A stretch of 64,000 nt of DNA, from positions 83,642 to 147,641 of the forward strand of contig LSRX01000481.1 in the NCBI GenBank assembly GCA_001939145.1, given 5' to 3'. The notes under the pieces are model-generated. The model worked only from the letters and a program-made list of their open reading frames with translations. It searched no databases and was not told where the DNA came from. The position numbers were made by a program, and so were the translations under genes. Shown here in pieces: positions 11,057 through 21,900 of this stretch. This stretch comes from Symbiodinium microadriaticum. Its lineage: Eukaryota; Sar; Dinophyceae; Suessiales; Symbiodiniaceae. Within the stretch, counting starts at the first letter, position 1; every line of letters begins with the position of its first letter.

Positions 11057-11970
11057 CCCGGTTGGCTAGCAGCGTTGCAACCTCGTTCTTAAAGACCTCT
11101 GGTGTGCCCAAGGGATTTCCATCCAATCCTCGACACCACCAGCGGTGGTTAAAACATCAAGCATTTCGGGGCAACACCAGAGCAGACACCGAAGTCCAGT
11201 TCAGCTCAGATGCGTAAAATCTCAAGGTCGATCCTGCTTTCACACAGGGCTCCCACCAGGTTGAGAGCTGTGGGGCCGTCAAACTTGTTGCCTGGGGCTT
11301 TGCAAACGTGAGCCAAGGATTCCGAAACCAGTGTGACAATAAGCACACAGCGCGGTTCCTAGAATTACTATGACTCTCCTGCAGACGGCTAGGCGGGCCA
11401 AAGTGGAACCTGCGAGGTCTAGGATCTGCAATGCTCGCAGGTTCTTCACGGTGTGGAGGACAGCCTGTAGGAGCAATTTCTCGAAGCCTTACTCTCTTTG
11501 ACGTCTCTCTTAGATCTTGCCTGATGGAAACACCGCAATTCACCGGGCCTCCAAGTGCCCGGAGTTCAGATCGCAGTCCTCCAGGTCCAAGGTCTTCACC
11601 GTGTCGCCAGCCTAGTCTTCTTCGCTGGGGTCTGTCCCAAAGAGTACGGACCAAACCATCCGAGTCATCAGCCAAAGTCAAGAGCGACAGCGCGTCCTGC
11701 GTATCAGCTACACAACTACACAGAATTCGAAGCACGCATCCTGGGTTCACATTCTGCAAAATGGTGAGCACCGTCGGGCAAAGGTACTTGCACATGCTTG
11801 CCGGTCCTCTGTCACAAAGCCGGCGTTCCCCTCCAAGCTGATCGTGCGAAGCTTCGGGCCATAGTGGAGGAACATCTGCAAGCGACTTCCAGGACAAGAC
11901 ATGCGCAGGATCTGAACGTGAGCCCAGAGTCTCCTCAGACCCCCGGCCTCCATCATGCCCTCCAGCAAAA
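11057..11970 (-). CDS. Leucine-rich-repeat protein, multi-exon, partial
   Basis: Four minus-strand exons splice into consecutive LRR units. 11611-11544 starts after CTAG and encodes VKTLDLEDCDLNSGHLEA. 11487-11410 encodes LLLQAVLHTVKNLRALQILDLAG. 11290 to about 11214 encodes NKFDGPTALNLVGALCES and then LEIL. 11128-11057 encodes LDGNPLGTPEVFKNEV and ends at a GTGAGT donor. The join 11410/11290 (GT...AG, 119-base intron) restores LQILDLAGNKF. The join from 11214 to 11128, with a GC donor, restores LEILRLDGNPLG, an exact LxxLxLxxNxL pattern. An upstream segment near 11860 gives LRTISLEGN. The junction between the first two exons needs an unusual donor. LRR proteins bind other proteins; partner and location are unknown. 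First and last exons were not found. Confidence 0.68.
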
Positions 11971-12086
11971 TACCACCAGGATGGAACCGAACCTACGCGA
12001 GCAGCTGTTATATCGGTGCATCACACTAGCTGTCATCTGAGCAAACCACATTCACTATGTCCTCCTTGCACGGGTGGATGCGTGGA

Positions 12087-15000
12087 TCAGGGCTGAATTC
12101 GCCAATGCAAGCAGAACAACTCCACGCAAAGCCCGTGAATCTCCTCGAATGCCATAGCTGCATAGATCAGCCTGCTGTGTCCGGAGGCGCACATAAAGCT
12201 TCTACAAACAAGCCAAGCTAGGCCGAGCCCTGAAAATTGCATGGAGGCCCGCAAGTAGCAGCATCTGCGTTTTTCAAAATCAGGTGGCCCCATGCTTCCA
12301 TGAAGAGCTCCAGGCAATCCATCCTGGACCGGGAAAACCCACTGCACACCCACAAATGCATCTGGTGAAAACCAATGTCTGCAGTACCAAGCCCACAAAG
12401 TGGATTTGGCCGGAAACTACTTTGACTCTTGCGCTCGACAGAGATCACCGCAGAGTGTCAAGTTCAGAGATTGAAGCAGTCCAAGAACGGACGCCGGCGG
12501 ATGCCTCCTGGTGTGCTTTGCCAAGGTCCTCCCCGCGCTCGACTTTGCTCCGGATCTGGCTGCTAGCAAGCGGATGATGCAAGCGCCCCCGACCCCATGT
12601 CTTGTTGGCACGACAATGGCAAAACTACATTTTGTCAGGGCCTGTGTCTCTGTGTCAGTTCCAGCGGCTCATGGCTAACCCACTTCCGACGAACTGTGGC
12701 GGCCTCTGGGTCATCGAGGTCAAAATCCGGCCTCGTAGCGGTCCCAACTACACAACCGGACACCGGACTCTCCCGTGAGCTCCCTCCAAGCGCTGCTCGG
12801 AGGAGGAACCTCGATGTGGAGAATGGGCCTCAACCGATCCAAGAAGGGAGACGTTCGCGGAAGTGGTACACTTGGGCTCGTGCCCCACAATAGGTGACTT
12901 GGAGTGAAGATTCAGCAACGTCATCTTCTCAATCTAGCGTGCGTGGACATGCCAGAATCTGCCACAAGTATTGGCGAAACCCGCTTCCGAGCTGCAACTG
13001 GCCTGTGTGTACCACTCGTGCCGCTTCAAGATCATGCGGGGAACCTGTAGCTTTCCACCGGTCATACTAGTAGTTGGACTACCCGAGATCCGCAAACTCT
13101 AGAGGAGTGCCAGAAGCTGCGGAGACCTTCAGCGATCGTTGATAAGGGATCTACAATTATGCACTCTCTGACAAGCATCAAGCAAGCCGCAGATCATGCA
13201 GTTGAAAGGCCGCGTTGAAACAATAATGTCATTCCGGATCTAGGGACATGCTCGGCTAACAGTGTATGCACTGCTGCGACAATGTCGAGCTCGCTTGCAA
13301 ACAATTTAATGCAGACATAGTATATCAGCCCTCTAGATTCTAGATACTTAGATACTCTAGATTTGTCGATCGGCCCAAGCCCTGCTCTCTGAGCCTCCGG
13401 AAGTCGGAGACGCTTGTGAGGAGTACCTGCGGGACTGCGAGCTCGACTAGGCGACGTACCGCACCGACCATGTGGCGGCTGCTTGGGGCTTGGGGCACCA
13501 TAAGGCTGCATCAGGAGCAAGCGTGGGATGGAAGCGTTCACATCTGCTGGGGGGGCCTTCTCCACCTGATACAGGGCACCAAGCTCTCACATGTCCTAAC
13601 AGTGCGAAGGACGGAGCCTGATGGGCGATTCGGCAAAGGTCAAACTCACAAGCTCGCCGGTGCCTGGATGCTTACACGGGCAGACGGTGTCAGTGGCTCA
13701 GTGAAAGGCTCCAGCCATTCATCCGTGCTCTCGTCCGGCAAGGCCTCCTTGCCACCACCATGCCACACCTCTTCTGGACAAGATCGCTAGACGAAACGTC
13801 AACAGTTGCTATCGCTTGGGTCTGGACGCCCTCTCCAACCAGATCGAAGTCAAAAAGGACTCGAACCTTCGGCTCCTGCACAGTCGCTTTCTCAGTACGG
13901 ACAAGTCAACTGTGCAGCTCGGCAGTCCGACACGACAGTGTCTAAAGCTTTGAAGATGAAGCGCTTTGCCTGTCTCAGACATGCAGCGAAGACTTCCGCC
14001 CTTTTCCCTCGTCGCCTCGTCGCATGCTGCGGTGGAGGCCGCTGCCGTGGGTATGCTGCAGTTGCCACCTCAGCAGCCTAAAATTTTAAAAGCCTGCCTC
14101 TGCTGGGTCGCTGGCTCAAACACAACCCCCGCACTGGGCCTGAGTCGGCCTGAGTGCCTAGCCACCAGAGGAGGCCTCGGGGACTTCTTGGATTGGCCCG
14201 GTGTCTGCTTCAGAAGGGCGTCCGATGATGACGGGGACTAGTCAGAGCCATAGATAATAAACATCTTCCCATAACCCGCCTACGCCATGATGCCACTGCG
14301 AACGAAGTGATGAATGCAACCTTGGCCCTGGCCTCCATCACGGCCCTCGTTCTGCACTGGATCCAGGCCATGCAGCTGAGCCTCGCCGTCTGCGGGGCCG
14401 AGGAGCCAACAGGACGGGACTGAACAAATGTTGAGCTACGTGCCATCGAAGCCCTGCCAGGCGCGGAGCCAGCCTAGCACTCGTCAGCTTCGCCATGGAC
14501 ACAAAACCCCAATGAAAGCATGCTGACGGCGTATGACGCTTTTCGAAATAACATTACGTACCAGTGTCTTGTACGACTTTTGGGAGAGTACCGGTGAAAG
14601 GATTGGGTGCTTGAACTCGCAGAAGGTTTGGGGATGCTCATGAGCGACTCTGGCTCCTAGCCGGCAACATCACGTGGGATCCCAAGTTACATTGAGGCTG
14701 CTGCCTCCTGCCACATGCCACCGGAAGGCTCTGGAAGGGAGGCTGACATATTCGGTGGTTGCAAAATGTCGACTATGGAGCTGTTCTTTGCACCTTCCTG
14801 TTTTTCTCGGCTTGAGGGTCAAAAAGGCTCTAGCAAAAAGAACCTGAAGCTCTTTCCGTCGTATCACAATCGGCACAATATCGGGAGCCTGCCCAGCTGG
14901 TAGAAGCCAGCCTCTGCCTGCCTTGGAACTTGGAGGGCAAGGCGGCGAGCTGAAGCCGATAAACAAAGGAAAGGCGGCTAGCGGCTAGTGAACGGACCAT

Positions 15001-15990
15001 GACCCTCTCCGTGCTGCAGTGCTTTCTAAGTGTCCCGCTTGAAAGACCTTTCCACCAACTCAGCAAAGCGCGGGCCCATGGCCACATCCAGGGCATCTTC
15101 CCTGGCACAAGGCCCAGCAGCCAGCAGGAGCTGCCACAACGCGTTTTGTTGCCGCATAGACTCCCAGGACACCGAGTTCTGGGCAACGGACCATGCTTTC
15201 AGCGAGACACGCCACTCGGGGGACTCCTCGCAGAAGTGAACGCAGACTGGCCAGAGCCAGAGAGGAGCACCCGGTGTCATCTGCGCCTCTTGTTCCCAAG
15301 ATGGTAGGCCCGGAAGGGAGCCCTGGGCCGGCCCCCGGCAAAGCCCGGCAAAGCAGAAAGCAGCTGAAATCATCCCTCGCCTCTTCGAATAAGCGGGTCC
15401 CGATCTCAAGGATCCAGTTACCAACTGTCTCCCCGTCCATGATAACCTCAGGCTCTCAATGTAAGAGGTCCAGGAGCTTGCAGAGTCAGATGCACTACAT
15501 CAGGGTTTAGGTTTTTGAGGGTGCATCTGTTTGTCTGTTTGCACAAACCCTCCCTTGGCATCACTTCGCACTTTTGACGCGGATCGGTCAGAGCTCATCA
15601 GATTTGCTTCAGCTGCTCAGTCGGTGTCCGTGGCCCTGGCAGGCAAGCGTAGCTCGCCCGCTGCACAATTCCAGAATCTCTGGCCGCTACACAGCAAATC
15701 ACTAAATTCATTATGAATTCAATCCCGCGCCTCGAAAAGCCGAGGTGGAGATGGCTGAGTCCTGGTAGCAGAAGGCGTGATATGCGTGATCTGGTGCATC
15801 GAAATGAGAAACGGGCGAATCCTCTCCGCGCTCTCTGAGGCACCGTATGCTCTCGCGCCTTGACCCCAACCTTCAGAACAGCAAGGGCACGAGCACTGGA
15901 ACTTCCAGGCACTTGGATGCCTTCGTAGATTGGCCCGGCTTCGTCATGGAAGAGCGACTCGGAAAAGGCATTGTAGGAGAGATAACCTCA
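12087..15990. other. Intergenic with weak exon-like frames
   Basis: No domain is recognisable. Minus frames at 12448-12087 (possibly 5' exons of the LRR gene), 13881-13690 (KVRVLFDFDLVGEGVQTQ), 13565-13194 and 15440-15026 (DALDVAMGPRFAELVERSF) have a coding look but no supported splice partners. A short AT-rich stretch around 13330-13365 repeats CTAGAT/ACTTAGATAC motifs. Confidence 0.3.
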
Positions 15991-15991
15991 G

Positions 15992-17246
15992 TCACCCTCT
16001 GGCAAGCAGACCAGCTCCACAACTGGCCCGCTCGCCCACACAATGCTCGACTGCTCGAGCCAAGCGACACATCGAGGCCAACAGTGACATCACAAGCGGA
16101 CTCGCAAGTAAAACAGCAGACTGGGTGTTGTACTGCTTGCCCATCGACTGATCAAAGAAAGGGTGCTGGGTGATTCTCGTTATCACGGTAACATTGTCTT
16201 CAGTACCCTGCACCGAGGACACGGAGGTTTCGCGGCCACCCAGAACGCTCAAGAGAGCCAGTGCGTCAAAAAAGCACTGAAAGCTTGCCATAAGTCCCAG
16301 CATGAATAGACAATACATTGTCATGTTTTTGCACGAATCCTGCACCATGTAGACAACAAAGCCAGCCATCACCAGAAAGATCACACCTTCAGGGTCGATA
16401 TCGGATCGGCAGTGGCTACAGTAGGGGTTTCAAGTCTCAGAGGAGGCGTAAGCACATGGGGTGTTTGAATGAGAACCACCCGCGAAGGCATCTCCTGCAG
16501 TGATTTGGGCAGTGGCCAGGCCAGCTAAAAGCAGCGTCACCGAATACCAGCCATAAACGTGCTTGGCACTTATCACCTCTGGGATTGCCGCTGGGGGTTC
16601 GGCACCCAAAGGTACTAACATGAGGCTCTGGCGCTTTCGCGCCTGTGACTCGCTACCGGAATACTCAAGAAAGGGGAAGCGTGAATCAGTTTCCTGAGGA
16701 GCGGTTGCCTCAGGAAAGTCTCGTGCCAAAGCGAGGTCATGCAGCACATCGCGTCTGGATGCAGAATCCCTTACAAAGAGGTAAGACATCTCGGCTATCT
16801 CGAAAGCATTCCCAGAGGTCGCAGCCACATCCTCAGACACATTCTCAGGTGCAAGGAAGGTGAACGCCTGCGGGAGATACAAGCGATGACTGCAAGAATG
16901 CCCACATTCATCAGCACGGCTGCAACTACACGTATCATGTATTGAACCATCCCTCGCAGGACCCTTCCGTCTGCATGAACATGAGCTTGGCACGAGGAAC
17001 AACGATTGAAAGCATTACGGAAAGTATGGAAACATCGCTGGTGCGACACAGTTGCAGTGAGCGCGAACTTCTTCTAGCATCACCACACTTACGGAACCTG
17101 CCTCTCGCGATAAGCGGTCGTTGGTGAAGAGCTTTGCAACCTGCAAAGCAGGTCATCACAAGCGGGATTGCATGGCAGAGTCCGACTCCGAGGACCTGGC
17201 ATAAGCTACTCCTTCTTTGGCTGTCGAATCCAGAGTCTGGCAGCAA
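15992..17246 (-). CDS. Multi-pass membrane protein, unknown function
   Basis: Minus-strand segments in order: 17049-16935 region (SILSVMLSIVVPRAKLMFM, then in the next frame MVQYMIRVVAAVLMNVGILAV), 16640-16430 (YGWYSVTLLLAGLATAQI), and 16384-15992 (VIFLVMAGFVVYMV, MYCLFMLGLMASFQCFFDAL, then TQHPFFDQSMGKQYNTQSAV and a last hydrophobic helix). That makes at least five transmembrane-like segments. The HPFFD...G..YN.QSA motif is one I associate with a membrane protein family common in dinoflagellates, of unknown function; this is from memory. The frame changes near 16955 within an otherwise continuous reading, and introns probably account for other breaks. N-terminal exons upstream of 17246 were not identified. 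Confidence 0.5.
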
Positions 17247-20200
17247 AAGCTGTTAAAAGGTTTTTCGGACACTCCCGGCTTGCAGGATTTCCAAGGGCTA
17301 GGCAAAGGACTTGGGCTCTGCAAGCTGCTGGTTCTGCAAGCAACTCAGAATCTGCGTAAAACAATCTGTTCAGTTTTCAGGCTCGCGTGCCACATTCAGC
17401 TTTCCTCAGTGACCAGGGACGGGTCGATCTCGTCCGGCAGGACGACGCCGCTCCTAAGATCTGTCAAGGCGTGCCAATGCTGTGGAAAACAAATCCGAAC
17501 TGTCCCATGAAGAGTTGAAAGAAGATCAGGTTAAGCCTAAGCCCAGGATCACTGCAGCCGATTCCTTTTCGCGGGGCATTCTAGGTTGCCTCAGACCAGC
17601 CACCAGTTCAGACCATGCGTCCAGAGTTCATGAGAGTGCAACCGAGAAGCAATGCATTCTTCAATGAACCCTGACACCCGGAGCTATCGATTCCATGTCA
17701 CTTGGCCCGCTTGGAGAGCACATGCGTCGGTGAGATGTTTAAGGTCGTGCAACAAGGCTTGTCACGTTGTGTAGGCATTTTTCATTGCAGCCGCGTCGGT
17801 GCTACCGTTATAGAACTGAGTGAAACTCGAGCCGCAGACTTCAAGGTTTCGACACGGCTTTTGTAAGTGGCGATCCAAAACCCAAAAACAAACGATGTGC
17901 GCCTCAAACCCTGCTGATACTCCCGTTGCCGCTTGATGACAGTAGGATAAACGTAGACAAGCTTCGAAGTCAGCCTGAACCCACCAAGCAAACCCATCCT
18001 TACCCTTCAAACCTCAAACCCCGAAGGCTATCTACTCCAACTCAAGCCGAAGTCCTCTGTCCCTGCACCCCTACGGTTGCCATGCCCCAACAAGAAAGTT
18101 CATCGGAGGGGGCATCACCGCTGGATAACCGGAACAATGGACAGGAAGCAAAGCCCAAAGCTGCCAGCACCAACGCGAACAAGACTCACGGGCGCACAGA
18201 AACCGGTATGTTCCCATGACTTGATGGGCTCTGCAAGGCCGCACATATGCATCTTCTGCATGTCTCCAAAACCCAAACCTACGACCCTAAACCCGAACCG
18301 CCATACACCCCAAATTCCGAAGCCTTGACTAATCAGAGCCCATCTCACCGCGTGTGCACAGTGTTAAATACTTTTCCCTAAACCCTAGACTCAGAAAGAT
18401 GCTAATTTCTCAACATTTGCCGGCAGGTGTAAACCTGCCACCGGCCAAGACATCCAACATTCTGAACCTCTGAGCAAGCTTGAAGTTGCACAGGCCAGCA
18501 GCATGAAGTTCCTTCCAACACGAAGCCTGTTTGCTGAGCCTGTTTGCTTCTTTCGGGCTCGGACTTTGGTACACCTGCCGCAGGAGTGCCGAAACTTTCC
18601 TGAATGCTGCCCAGCACTGTGGCCTAGTTCCGAAACTCCTTTGGTGTTAACATGCAGCTCGGAGTGTCTGCATGACATGACTTGATCGGCTTTGCCCACC
18701 GTCCTTGAATGTTCTTGATATTTGTACGATGTGGTGCGCACACGCATGCGTGCATGCGTTCATGCAAGGGCGGACGCACACTCGAGCCTCTGTGTTGACC
18801 GCTGACTCGCACGAGGGATCACCAGGGTATGAAAATTGGTGCTGGCCGCAGCAAGTTGCCCTAGCATGCTGCTGCCTATTGCACAGCGCCAATCCAGATG
18901 CGAATGCAACCTGCAAAGCAGCCAAGGTGATCTTTAGTGCCTCAGTAAAGCTGCAAAAGTCAGCGCCTTATGCCAAGTACTGGCTAAGCGCCAGCGGAGC
19001 GGTCGGCCAAAGCCTCCGCCTCACGTGCATACCTGACATGGTGCAAGGAGTAGCCTTCCGGAAATGCAGATGGCTTCAACACTGACAGCAATTTGGCTGG
19101 ACTCGCAAGTCGCCTCGCACGCCCTCACTTCACATGGCAACAGTTCCACCGGACTCCTCACGTTAGGCCACTACATTTTGTACTCAGCACAAGCAAAACC
19201 GACGGCAGGTCTCCAGTCAGTTGATGCTCACAGCCAGAGGGGCAAGGCAAGCTTCGTGCCTCGGCCCTCGGACGACGTGCTAGTCTAAGCTTCGTGTTGA
19301 AAATGTTGGGAGGCCGTTCTAGTATGTTCTAGTTCTCATCATCACCCCAGTTGCGACACGTATACCTCAACTTGCGCATCGGTTTCCACGATTGTTTCGC
19401 ACGATCTGAAACGGGTGGCACGGGCAGAAAGCCCACGACCTGCACGTGTTCCGCAAGGCCAATTCAATGCACACACTGCGTCTGCGAATCCTCAAAAACT
19501 AGCTGTTGCGGAGTGCGTGCGTTGAAACCGCGACAAGTAGCCACAACACAAAATTCTGCACGACGTTAGAAACAAGCAAATGCACCTGCCAGCCCAAAAG
19601 GTTCATCCCAGGCAACTTCTGTGCACCATTCTGTTCTGATTGCAGGGCGACCTTGTATTCAAACTACAGTAGCAAGCTGCCAGAGGGTCACTTGCTCCCC
19701 TTCACAAGGTTGTAGTTCGAGGTTCGGGAGCGCATGTCGGGCAGGGCCTCAGCAAGAGGCATATCTGTTCTTGCCACTGGCAGTTTGCTTTCGCGTGCTT
19801 GCAGGATTTGCTGCCTGCTCCTGGAACTTCCAAGACGCCGACGCCAGTTGGAGATCCGTGATTGAGGTATGCACCACCTGAGCCACGGTGCCAGACAGCC
19901 TACTCAAAACCTGGAAGCCAAACACACCTGGGCCGCCCGGCTGTCATCCACCAAAACGAAGCTGGTGAAGTGAGGCGGGGTCCACACAAGCTTGAAGGCG
20001 ATCCGAGCCCTGCACCCGCAGGAGTATTTGCCTAAGGGTTCGCCCGGGGTTTGCCAAAGGCCTTGCCTAAACTGCACATGAGCCACATCCTGCCAGCAAA
20101 ATCACCGTTACTTGACAGATACAGCATGAGGTGTCCACACAGTCCACACATACACGAAGCTTGCTCAGAGCATTAACAGTCCTGTGGTGGCTCTACATGG

Positions 20201-20974
20201 CAGCCGTTCGTGCAAGTACCTCGAAGAGAAAACTGCTGCCCAGCCCAAGCAGGTTCTCCCCTGCGCACTCCAAGACCCGCCGGGGCCGAGCTCGGGTAGA
20301 CTCGCAATCTCAATGCCGGGGCCTGGCATGACACGGGCCTTCTGGCAACTGTGCCCCCACTTGGCTTCGACGTGCCTAGCCGATTTCCCATTGCTATTCC
20401 ACGAATCTCCCCACCATGGAGATTGTGTGCTACCTGTGACACAACAGTCGCAAACGCCGAATAGACAAAACTCCTCTTCTCTCCAAGCCCAACTGCCGTC
20501 TCTCATGTCTCTCCGATACTTGGCATTATCCAGTTCTGGACTTCTGAGACGGTGTCACTTTTGCTTTCGCGCGTGAAGAATGCTTTGGGTGCGGAATAAC
20601 GTGGAGACCGGAAAGTCCAGAGACTGGCTCGAACGCAGCAGGCTTATCGAAGATGCCGAGACTCTGCTGCCTCTCCCAGCATGGGGGTGAGATCGCAGTG
20701 GTTGTCATCGTTAAAGGAATGGCCTCTAGTCAAACGCGTGGCTCTGCTTGCTCTCAAAGCAGCTGGCGCTCCTGTGTAGCCTTGTCCAGGCACATTGCGT
20801 GGAAGATCCTCCCCCAAAGAGCACGGAGCTTTATTGGCTTTACTGGCTTGAAGACTGAAGCTCGGGTCCTTGAGGCCCCCGGCCCACAAGATCTTCCGGC
20901 GCACCTCGCAACATCGTCAAGCTGCTCGTTCCCCGTTTCCGTTGGCCTCTTTTGTCAGTGCCGTAAAGTGTTTT

Positions 20975-21008
20975 GAGAGAGAGCGAGAGCGAGAGAGAGA
21001 GAGAGAGA
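20975..21008. repeat. (GA)n microsatellite
   Basis: Nearly pure GA repeat with two C interruptions. Confidence 0.9.
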
Positions 21009-21630
21009 TAATGGATGCGGTTCCACGCCTCCTCCCAGTCTTTGCTCAGATCCTCGGGCGTCAAGCTTTTCACCCGCGCCTAGCAAAGAACATGGCCAGT
21101 TGCAGAAGATTCCAAGACGTGAGACAGCAGGGCCAGCAGGACATCCACAAGACTTTGCATAGATTCTAGCGCGAACCGTGCCTGGATGTTCCTGAGACGT
21201 TCGACGGCAGTTCCCGGGTATTCCGGGTCTACCTGTCAAGAGAACACGGATCCCACACTGCTTTCGGGACGCTCGCGGATCCCAGTCACCTAACTCATTT
21301 TCTGCGAACTACTTGTCGCGCGACATGTTGGCCAGTCAGAATATAAGAGCGTCGACCAGACATCTGACTTACGGCCGTCTGTTCGTGCCAACTTCTGCAA
21401 ATTCTTTAAGTTTGCGCCATACAGTATAAGCACAAGGCAAGCGGAAGTTGATCCTGCCCAATGGATCCCAGTGGAAAGTGCGAATGAGAATGGCAACGTA
21501 GTTAAGGCACTCCCAGGCTTCCCAAAGTATGCATCCCAGATGTGCATCTGCAGGTAACGAGATCATGCTTGATCGGGCCACATCCCTGCGTTGACGGCAA
21601 CCTTCTCACCACGAAGGTGTTTCAGTTATG

Positions 21631-21900
21631 CTATGGCCCGACACTCTTGTTTGCAAATGGCTGTCGCATGGGACATTTTGCCTCCATGACTGGCGATGGT
21701 TGGGCAAACGTCTTTGCCACGGCCGTAGGTGTGCGAAGCACTAGCAGTGCACCGGCCAACACGGTAGATGCAACTGCAAAGGCTCGGCGTGCTCGCACCT
21801 CAGATGTGATCAAGTAAGGCTTTCGATATTGACATACTTCAGGCCGAACACCTCTAGCAACAAAAGCTCGCACTACGTCCGATGCTTGAGTGCATGCCAC
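21631..21900 (-). CDS. Possible exon with thylakoid/signal-type hydrophobic segment
   Basis: Ninety open codons on the minus strand include twin Arg, then AFAVASTVLAGALLVL, then an AVA-K boundary and a Pro-rich tail. The arrangement (RR, a hydrophobic run of about 15 residues, Ala-Val-Ala) resembles a thylakoid-lumen transfer peptide or signal peptide. No mature domain follows before the stop, and no splice donor is compelling. It could equally be a chance ORF. Confidence 0.2.
   Translation of the reverse strand: MACTQASDVVRAFVARGVRPEVCQYRKPYLITSEVRARRAFAVASTVLAGALLVLRTPTAVAKTFAQPSPVMEAKCPMRQPFANKSVGP

Noticed and set aside
10632-11069. 145-codon plus-strand ORF
   Set aside because: Overlaps the last recognised LRR exon on the minus strand and has no motif.
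13835-13856. tRNA T-arm-like sequence GGTTCGAGTCC on the minus strand
   Set aside because: No acceptor stem, D-arm or anticodon arm could be drawn around it, and the bases read as part of an open coding frame.
18248-18385. CCCTAAACCC-like stretches near 18.29 and 18.38 kb as a telomeric tract
   Set aside because: Only isolated degenerate units (ACCCTAAACCCGAA, CCCTAAACCCTAGA), not an array.
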